A stretch of 64,000 nt of DNA from Caldithrix sp. (GTDB lineage: Bacteria > Zhuqueibacterota > Zhuqueibacteria > Thermofontimicrobiales > Sulfurfontimicrobiaceae). Below are positions 28,791-35,351 of this stretch, in pieces. Within the stretch, counting starts at the first letter, position 1. Every line of letters begins with the position of its first letter. The stretch covers positions 186,001 to 250,000 of the forward strand of contig DYKB01000001.1 of the NCBI GenBank assembly GCA_020722815.1. Reading direction: 5' to 3'. The notes under the pieces were generated by a model that saw only the letters and a program-made list of their open reading frames with translations, did no database searches and was not told the origin of the DNA. The translations under genes were made by a program, and so were the position numbers.

Positions 28791-29883
28791 TGCTGCCGAA
28801 GAAATCGGTGGCGCTGAAATATATCTGGAGCAGCTTATTCAGGGATTGGACTCGCAACGGTTCCATATCACGTTGCTGGCAAGTGCGACACCCAAGATTG
28901 AGCCCTGGCTGGTTCGATTGCAGCCCAGGCTTGACAGGATTATTAAAACAGAAGCTGGAAAATTTCATCAACCTGGATTTTTAAAGCGACTGGTAAATTA
29001 TTTTAATCAGGCGGATGTATTGCATCTTAATTTGGGTAATCCTGTTGGGTATAAATCCGCCCTTTTGGCCGCCAGATTGTCTCGTACGAAACGACAGGTT
29101 GCTACCATTCACCTGGCTGGTACTTATCCACAACCGGAGAGTATTAAGCAGGTCGTATCGAGAAAAGCCTTGAAATTTTTTTACAAAAGTATCGATAGCA
29201 TTATCACTGTTTCAGAAGCAAACCGGAAGCAGTTGACAAATTATTTTGAATTATTCCGGGACAAAATTCACGTTATCCATAATGGAGTTCAGGTAGATAA
29301 ATATATAATGGATGAAAATCCTGAAAAATCCAGAATATTGTTAAATTTTCCAATTCAAAAGAAATTAGTTGTTGTTGTTGGGCGGCTTCATGAGCAAAAA
29401 GGACACAGCTATTTAATACATGCTGCCCGAAAAATTATCGACACGCTACCAGCATGCCATTTTGTTTTTGTTGGGGATGGTGAGTTACGTGATTCGCTCC
29501 AAAAAGAAATCGGACAATTGGGATTAAACGATTATTTTACATTTTCAGGATTTCGGACAGACATTCCACGTATATTAAATGCGATTGATTTGTTTGTTTT
29601 ACCCTCACTCGATGAAGGACTTCCGTTGGTGCTACTTGAGGCAATGGCGGCTGGTAAACCGGTCATTGCGACCAATGTAGGCGGCGTGGCAGAATTGGTT
29701 CAAAATAATCAAACGGGGATTATAATTCAACCTGGCCGAGTTGATGAAATTGCGTCGGCAATTATAAATCTGTTAAAATCTGACAAACAAATGAAAATGT
29801 TCGGAAATCAGGCTCATGAATATGTTTTACAAAATTTTAGTCAGGAAATGATGCAAAAAAAAACGTACGAAAATTATGAATAG
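28771..29883 (+). CDS. GT4 family glycosyltransferase
   Basis: About 370 residues from ATG 28771 (an ATG at 28759 is also possible); it overlaps the end of the ligase gene. It has a GT-B fold: N-terminal 'SAAEEIGGAEIYLEQL', and C-terminal donor-binding 'VVGRLHEQKGHSYLIHAA', 'FVFVGDGELRDSL' and the E-x7-E motif 'DEGLPLVLLEAMAAGKPVIA'. This is a retaining glycosyltransferase acting on the cytoplasmic face of the inner membrane, probably extending the lipid-linked repeat unit. Confidence 0.92.
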   Translation: MKILYYSAAEEIGGAEIYLEQLIQGLDSQRFHITLLASATPKIEPWLVRLQPRLDRIIKTEAGKFHQPGFLKRLVNYFNQADVLHLNLGNPVGYKSALLAARLSRTKRQVATIHLAGTYPQPESIKQVVSRKALKFFYKSIDSIITVSEANRKQLTNYFELFRDKIHVIHNGVQVDKYIMDENPEKSRILLNFPIQKKLVVVVGRLHEQKGHSYLIHAARKIIDTLPACHFVFVGDGELRDSLQKEIGQLGLNDYFTFSGFRTDIPRILNAIDLFVLPSLDEGLPLVLLEAMAAGKPVIATNVGGVAELVQNNQTGIIIQPGRVDEIASAIINLLKSDKQMKMFGNQAHEYVLQNFSQEMMQKKTYENYE

Positions 29884-29889
29884 GTCAAA

Positions 29890-31011
29890 ATGCGAGTTGT
29901 CATCGTGGCGTTTGCCTATATGGAATATACCATTGAACTGGCAAATGCCTTGGTAAAAAATGAAAAAGTCATGTTAATTATCCCGGAGAGCAAAAGCCGG
30001 GATTTACTTGATTTAATTGATCCGCGGATTGAAAAGGTTATAACACCTTTTCCGCGGCTTCGTAATCCCATGAACTTGTATTGGGTTTATCGAACAGTTC
30101 ATAAAATACAAAAATTTAATCCGCATATTATACATTTTCAGGGTGGTTTTCTCTGGTATACAGTTGCGTTGCCATTACTGGAAAATTATCCGCTGGTAAC
30201 AACAATCCATGATGCCAATATTCATTCCGGGGACAAACCGTCCCAAAAAATTGCATTTTTTCAACCGAATACACTGGCGGCATCCTATTCAGCAAGAGTC
30301 ATTGTGCATGGGGACCAAATCAAACAGAATTTTTTAAAGCTAAATCCAATCGATGCGGAGAAAGTGGTCATTATTCCCCATGGTGATTTTAAAATTTATA
30401 ATAAATGGAAAAAGGATGATGTTCAGGAAGATGGTAATTTTATTCTCTTCTTTGGACGAATATGGAAATATAAAGGATTGGAGTATCTCATCCAGGCGGC
30501 GCCACAAATTGCACAGGAAATTCCGACTGTGAAAATTATAATTGCCGGCGTTGGGGAGCCGATTGATCCATATCTGGAAATAATTCAAAATCCGCAAAAT
30601 TTTTTAATTTATAACTACCATGTCCCAAACGAGATGGTCGCCTGGCTTTTTCAAAAGTCGGCCCTGGTTGTATTACCTTATATAGAGGCCTCTCAGAGTG
30701 GCGTGATTCCATTGGCTTATTCGTTTGGAAAACCAGTTATCGCAACACGCGTGGGTTCAATTCCGGAAATTGTGGAAAACGGGATTACCGGCCGGATTAT
30801 TGAACCAATGAGTTCAGTTGAAATTGCCAATGCGGTGATTGAATTGTTACAAGATGCGGATAAAAGAAGAAAAATGGGTCAAATGGCATATACCAAAATT
30901 TGTCAGGAGTTTAGCTGGGAACGGGTTGCCCGTTTGACGGTTGAGGTATATGCTGCCGCCTGGAAGGCTGTGAAAAATGTTGAATTGCCATTGGATGGAA
31001 AAGGAGAATAA
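29890..31011 (+). CDS. GT4 family glycosyltransferase
   Basis: A 373-residue GT-B protein starting seven bases after the previous glycosyltransferase. The donor site has 'FFGRIWKYKGLEYLIQAA' and 'IIAGVGEPIDPYLE'. In 'YIEASQSGVIPLAYSFGKPV' the first Glu of the E-x7-E motif is kept but the second is replaced, as in many GT4 subfamilies. The N-terminal domain ('HIIHFQGGFLWY', 'VTTIHDANIHSG') is normal. It is expected to add another sugar to the same glycan. Confidence 0.9.
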   Translation: MRVVIVAFAYMEYTIELANALVKNEKVMLIIPESKSRDLLDLIDPRIEKVITPFPRLRNPMNLYWVYRTVHKIQKFNPHIIHFQGGFLWYTVALPLLENYPLVTTIHDANIHSGDKPSQKIAFFQPNTLAASYSARVIVHGDQIKQNFLKLNPIDAEKVVIIPHGDFKIYNKWKKDDVQEDGNFILFFGRIWKYKGLEYLIQAAPQIAQEIPTVKIIIAGVGEPIDPYLEIIQNPQNFLIYNYHVPNEMVAWLFQKSALVVLPYIEASQSGVIPLAYSFGKPVIATRVGSIPEIVENGITGRIIEPMSSVEIANAVIELLQDADKRRKMGQMAYTKICQEFSWERVARLTVEVYAAAWKAVKNVELPLDGKGE

Positions 31012-31016
31012 ATTTT

Positions 31017-31559
31017 ATGGTGATGAATCAACCTCATGGAGGGAGGTTAATGAATCGCTTGTTACAAGGAGAAGAACGTCAGGAAGAATTGAGTAAAGCA
31101 AAAAATTATCCATAAATTTATATAGAAGATAATACAGTTATAGACCTGGAATTTATCGCCAATGGGACCTATAGTCCTTTAGCTGGTTTTTTGAACCATG
31201 ATGACTACTATTCTGTATTGCGGCGGTTGGAACTGACCAATGGACTTTGCTGGACGATTCCGGTGACCCTCAATGTGAGTTCTGACGTGGCGAAAAAGAG
31301 TAAAATTGGTGAAAAAGCCAAATTAATTGATCAGAAAAATCGATTGATTGGCATAATTGAAATCAGTGAAAAATATCAGGTAGATTATGAACTGGAATTG
31401 CAATTGCTCTATCAGCCCCCGCGTGTGAACTCGACCGCACTGGAATTATTAAAAAAGCGAGGGGAGGTAGCGCTTGCGGGTGGTATTGAAAATAATAATT
31501 TGGGGGGATTTTCGGAATTAAATCCACAATTGCAGCAGTTCAAATTTGATAATGATTAA
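31017..31559 (+). pseudogene. sat: broken ATP-sulfurylase gene (in-frame stop and missing catalytic domain)
   Basis: The frame from ATG 31017 reads like the N-terminus of dissimilatory/archaeal-type sulfate adenylyltransferase: 'QPHGGRLMNRLLQGEERQEE', then an in-frame TAA at 31113-31115, then 'IDLEFIANGTYSPLAGFLNH' and 'LTNGLCWTIPVTLNVS' in the same frame to the stop at 31557. Only the N-terminal PUA-like domain (about 180 codons) remains; the nucleotide-binding HxGH domain is absent. It could be re-initiated at ATG 31191 to give 122 residues, but without a catalytic site. It lies six bases after the glycosyltransferase gene and before the phosphodiesterases. The result is a decayed gene rather than a working enzyme. 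Confidence 0.78.
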
Positions 31560-31656
31560 AAAATTCAGTTGATAGGTGGGTCTTCAAGAAATATTGGCTG
31601 AATCAAAATAAAATATAAAGAAAAAAGTATCTCCTCGAAAAAGAAGGATGAAAGTA

Positions 31657-31705
31657 CCCTTCGACAAGCTCAGGGCACGGTAGATACCATTGGCTGAGCT
31701 TGTCG
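31657..31705. repeat. REP-like inverted repeat (CGACAAGCTCAG / CTGAGCTTGTCG)
   Basis: CGACAAGCTCAG (31662-31673) and CTGAGCTTGTCG (31694-31705) are perfect 12-bp inverted arms around a 20-nt spacer. The left arm is embedded in CCCTTCGACAAGCTCAGGG, itself near-palindromic. When translated on the minus strand it gives the 'CPELVEG' peptide seen in spurious proteins of many genomes that carry this dispersed element. It lies in the 218 bp between the sat remnant and the first phosphodiesterase gene. Confidence 0.75.
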
Positions 31706-31777
31706 GATCCTAATTCGCATTGATTATGGAGAGGATACGAAAAAAATTTAAATGACGTGTGGAAAGAGTAATTAAAA

Positions 31778-33406
31778 ATGAATAAAAAAGTCTGTGTCAT
31801 CGGTTTGGATGGGGGCACTTGGACAGTTTTTAAGCCTTTATTAAAATTTTTGCCAAATTTGCAGCAGCTTGTTGCCGCGGGCGTATCCGGAAATCTTAAT
31901 TCAGTGATTCCACCGGTAACCGCTCCGGCCTGGGTTTCATTCGCAACCGGTAAAAATCCTGGGCGACACGGTATTTTTGATTTCCGACAATTTAATCGCA
32001 TGGATCATCAAATTCAATTTAACAATTCCAGCAGCGTTCATTCCCCAACGATTTGGCAATTGATGAATCAGGCCGGAAAAAAATCCATTACTTTGAATGT
32101 ACCACTCACTTATCCGATTTCGCCAGTAAATGGCATCATGATTTCCGGGATGATGAGTCCGGGGGCAACAGGTAAGATTGAAGAACGTATCTGTCTTCCG
32201 AAAGAAATAGCACACGAACTGAATCAACAATTTCCTGATTATCGACTTTTTGTCAGTCAGGATGTCTATTATAAAAAAGGCCTGGATGCTTTTCTGCTGG
32301 AAGTAAAAAAAGTAACCCGGGCCCGCGGTGAATTAGCGCTTTTTCTAATGCAGCATTATGAATGGGATTTTTTTATGGTTCATTTTCAGAACCTGGATTC
32401 GGTTCAGCATGCGCTTTGGCCAGTTTTAATGGAGATAACTGAAAATCCAGAAAATTTCCTTGAACATCCACTTTTTGATTTTTTGAAAACATTAGATCAA
32501 ATAATTGGTCAAATAAAAGAAAAGCTGGATCAAACAACGACTTTAATAGTTTTATCCGATCATGGCTTTGGGCCATTAAATAAATTGTTCAATTTAAATG
32601 TCTGGTTACGTCAGGAGGGGCTACTCTCTTCCCGACGATGGGGGAAGTTTTATAAAATATTATTGAACCAGCTTTATAAGCCTATTCGACTGGGATATCG
32701 ACTTAAACTGGAGCGATGGAATGCGGTGAATATGGTTTTGAATCGATGCCACCAAAATTTAAATCGAATTATCCAGCGAATTGATATTGACTGGGATAAA
32801 ACCAAGGTTTATATCTTGCCAGGCCCTTTTATTTTTGGTCTGGTTTATTTCAACCTGTCCCGCGCGGACAAAAAGTATCAAATTTTAAAAGAGGAAGTGA
32901 TTCAAAAAATTTCAAAAATTCGTGACCATGAAACAGGCGAATTGATTGTAGAGCAGGTTTTTGATGTTGATAAAATATATCGCGTAGCCAAACCCGACAT
33001 TTCACCGGATATTATCATTCAGTTTAAGCCAGGTTATATCAGTTTTTCAGATCCAAATGGAAATGATGGGGGGAACAATTTAATTTTGCCGGCGATGCGC
33101 GACCGGGGAACGCATCAGGTGGCGGGAATGGTTATTTTTCATGGGGAAACAATTAAAACGAATACCCTGATTGATAACGCCAAAATTATAGATTTATTAC
33201 CGACAATTTTGGCTGTTTTGCAAATTCCAATTCCAGCCGATCTCGATGGAAAAATTCTAAAAGAAATTTTCCGGACACCTGAAAATTTGGAATGTGTTGG
33301 TGGTATCGAAGCAATACCTGAAAAAATGACAAATGAAAATTTTCAATATTCTGCCCAGGAGCAGGAGGACGTGGCCAATCGGCTGAAAGAATTGGGTTAT
33401 TTATAG
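31778..33406 (+). CDS. alkaline phosphatase superfamily protein (type I phosphodiesterase / nucleotide pyrophosphatase-like)
   Basis: A 542-residue protein. The N-terminus 'VCVIGLDGGTW' supplies the first metal Asp (D11). 'PPVTAPAWVSFATGKNPGRHG' aligns with the NPP nucleophile block, placing Thr48 at the nucleophile position. Further metal ligands lie in 'LSDHGFGPL' and 'DRGTHQVAGM'. There is no signal peptide, so it is probably cytoplasmic. The likely reaction is hydrolysis of a phosphodiester, pyrophosphate or phosphosulfate bond; the substrate is unknown, but the glycan locus and the sat remnant next door make a sugar-nucleotide or sulfonucleotide plausible. It is paralogous to the next gene. 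Confidence 0.85.
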   Translation: MNKKVCVIGLDGGTWTVFKPLLKFLPNLQQLVAAGVSGNLNSVIPPVTAPAWVSFATGKNPGRHGIFDFRQFNRMDHQIQFNNSSSVHSPTIWQLMNQAGKKSITLNVPLTYPISPVNGIMISGMMSPGATGKIEERICLPKEIAHELNQQFPDYRLFVSQDVYYKKGLDAFLLEVKKVTRARGELALFLMQHYEWDFFMVHFQNLDSVQHALWPVLMEITENPENFLEHPLFDFLKTLDQIIGQIKEKLDQTTTLIVLSDHGFGPLNKLFNLNVWLRQEGLLSSRRWGKFYKILLNQLYKPIRLGYRLKLERWNAVNMVLNRCHQNLNRIIQRIDIDWDKTKVYILPGPFIFGLVYFNLSRADKKYQILKEEVIQKISKIRDHETGELIVEQVFDVDKIYRVAKPDISPDIIIQFKPGYISFSDPNGNDGGNNLILPAMRDRGTHQVAGMVIFHGETIKTNTLIDNAKIIDLLPTILAVLQIPIPADLDGKILKEIFRTPENLECVGGIEAIPEKMTNENFQYSAQEQEDVANRLKELGYL

Positions 33407-33432
33407 TATAAAGTAAATTATAAATTTTTATC

Positions 33433-33448
33433 CTCGTGAAACAACGAG
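33433..33448. other. short intergenic hairpin between paralogues
   Basis: CTCGT (33433-33437) and ACGAG (33444-33448) pair around GAAACA. Flanking AT-rich sequence can extend the stem imperfectly, with T-rich sequence after it. It could be a weak attenuator in front of the second phosphodiesterase gene. Confidence 0.3.
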
Positions 33449-33511
33449 AATAAATTTTACTTAAAATACGACACGATAAAATTTTTACGATATTATTACA
33501 GGGGGACTGAA

Positions 33512-35152
33512 ATGCAGAAACAACGGGTGTTAATAATTGGACTGGATGGTGCCACTTTCGATTTTGTAAAACCGCTTATAAATTCTGGAAAGCTTCCGAA
33601 TTTAAATAAAATAGTGCTGGAAGGCGTTTACGGAAATCTTGAATCAACCATCCCCCCGATTTGTGCAGTAGGTTGGGCTTCATTTTTGACAGGTAAAAAT
33701 CCAGGGAAGCATGGTGTTTTTGACTTTTTCGAATTTAAGAAAAATGCTTACAAAAAACAGGTGATCGATATAGATTCTATAAAAACAATAACGTTATGGG
33801 AGATTCTTGAACGACACCATAAAAAAATGATTTTTATGAATGTTCCGATTATGTATCCACCGAAACCGATTAATGGCGTAATGGTATCGGGTGCTTTGAC
33901 ACCACCAGGGAAAAAGTGTGCATTTCCCGAATCGTTATCGCGTGAACTTTATCGGGATGGATATGTGGTTGATGTGGCCTATAATTATTTCCCCAAATTG
34001 GATCAATTCAATCAAAGTATTAAGGACGCAAGTGCCAAGCGTTTTGAACATTTTTATCGGTTGCTCAACAAAACCAATTGGGATCTGGCGATGATTGTTT
34101 TTGAAGGAGTTGAACGGCTACAGCAAGCCGTCTGGGAACGTCCGGATTTGATTGAAGAACAATATATCGAATATGACCATTATATTGGTAAGTTCCTTGA
34201 GGAAGATGCAACGATTTTTATTGTTTCTGATCATGGATTTACGAATGTAGAAAAGAAATTTTTTGTGAATGAATGGCTATCGGATTTGGGGTATTTATCG
34301 AAAGCGATTAAGGTGGGTGCCCCTTCTATTCCCGAGTTTATTGAATTCCAGTTCGGTAAATGGCGGGAAGAAAATCCGGCTATTCGGGGCATATTACAAT
34401 TAGGCGGATTTACCAGTGATAAAGTCCGTTCAATCTTTCCGGACTCTGTTGGATTATTGTTAAAGAAATTTATTCCGTTAAAATTTAAACAGGTACTTCC
34501 AAAAGAGCATTTGATTATTAATTGGAAAGATACGCATGCATATTTAAGTTCCCGATTTTCCAATGCGATTAACATCAACTTAAAGGGGCGCGAACCAAAT
34601 GGCATCGTTGAACCAGGAAGAGAATATGAAGAAATACGAAATCAGATTATGAATGAATTATATCGCCTGCGCGATCCTAAAACTTTTGAAAATATTATTG
34701 ATTGTGTTTATCGGGGAGAAGATTTATTCCATGGTCCGTATGCTGCCAATGCACCGGATATCATTTTTATCCCTCAAAACTATGCTTATTCAATTGAACC
34801 TGATAAAAGAGTAGAAAAATCAGTTATTTCGACCTCCAGAGACCATGCGCCGGTACTTTCTGCCAGCGCACCCAATGGCATTTTTATGGCGTCTGGGGCG
34901 AATCTGGCTGTTGGGCGTGAAATGTCAAATCTAAAAATCTGGGATATTATGCCGAACATTTTACATTTATTAGCGATTCCAATTCCGGATGATCTGGATG
35001 GTAATGTCCGACACGATATGTTCAGGAGTGATTGCACGCTGGCGCATAAAGAGGTTGAATTTGACACGTCAAGTCAGGATTATTGGCTGGACCATGATAA
35101 TCTGGACGAGGAACATTCGATAACACAGAAATTATGGGAGGCTTCAATTTAG
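33512..35152 (+). CDS. alkaline phosphatase superfamily protein, paralogue with Cys at the nucleophile position
   Basis: A 546-residue tandem paralogue of the preceding protein with the same layout: 'LIIGLDGATFDFV' at the N-terminus, 'VSDHGFTNVEKKF' and 'TSRDHAPVL' as later metal-binding segments. The nucleophile block reads 'PPICAVGWASFLTGKNPGKHG'; register against its neighbour and the NPP family places Cys51 where Thr is expected, and the following Pro is Val. The sequence is not the C-x-P-x-R needed for sulfatase formylglycine. It may be inactive, have changed specificity, or use Cys. A GGGGGA site precedes the ATG, and a strong terminator closes the glycan locus after it. Confidence 0.85.
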   Translation: MQKQRVLIIGLDGATFDFVKPLINSGKLPNLNKIVLEGVYGNLESTIPPICAVGWASFLTGKNPGKHGVFDFFEFKKNAYKKQVIDIDSIKTITLWEILERHHKKMIFMNVPIMYPPKPINGVMVSGALTPPGKKCAFPESLSRELYRDGYVVDVAYNYFPKLDQFNQSIKDASAKRFEHFYRLLNKTNWDLAMIVFEGVERLQQAVWERPDLIEEQYIEYDHYIGKFLEEDATIFIVSDHGFTNVEKKFFVNEWLSDLGYLSKAIKVGAPSIPEFIEFQFGKWREENPAIRGILQLGGFTSDKVRSIFPDSVGLLLKKFIPLKFKQVLPKEHLIINWKDTHAYLSSRFSNAININLKGREPNGIVEPGREYEEIRNQIMNELYRLRDPKTFENIIDCVYRGEDLFHGPYAANAPDIIFIPQNYAYSIEPDKRVEKSVISTSRDHAPVLSASAPNGIFMASGANLAVGREMSNLKIWDIMPNILHLLAIPIPDDLDGNVRHDMFRSDCTLAHKEVEFDTSSQDYWLDHDNLDEEHSITQKLWEASI

Positions 35153-35196
35153 ATTTTCATTTAATGACTTTTAAAATTTTGAAATCCGGCTAAATG

Positions 35197-35234
35197 AACC
35201 TGATAAGCTTTTCGTGCTTATCAGGTTTTTTTAT
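35197..35234 (+). terminator. intrinsic terminator ending the glycan/phosphodiesterase run
   Basis: AACCTGATAAGC (35197-35208) and GCTTATCAGGTT (35216-35227) form a perfect 12-bp stem with a 7-nt loop and a following T-run. Confidence 0.93.
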
Positions 35235-35351
35235 TGCTTTTTTGACGAAAAATTGTTATTATGTATCAACCATTTTAGAAAAATTTATTGTAATTTAAGC
35301 CATAATCTGTCCGTATTTTTTCCGAATTAACAAATATATTTGGAGTCGCTG

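Noticed and set aside
28771..31011. Idea that the two adjacent GT4 genes are a recent duplication
   Set aside because: Their sequences share only family-level motifs and differ in the E-x7-E site; divergence is old.
31603..32001. 132-codon minus-strand frame opposite the first phosphodiesterase gene
   Set aside because: It runs through the REP-like repeat (giving 'CPELVEG') and antisense to a clear gene; spurious.
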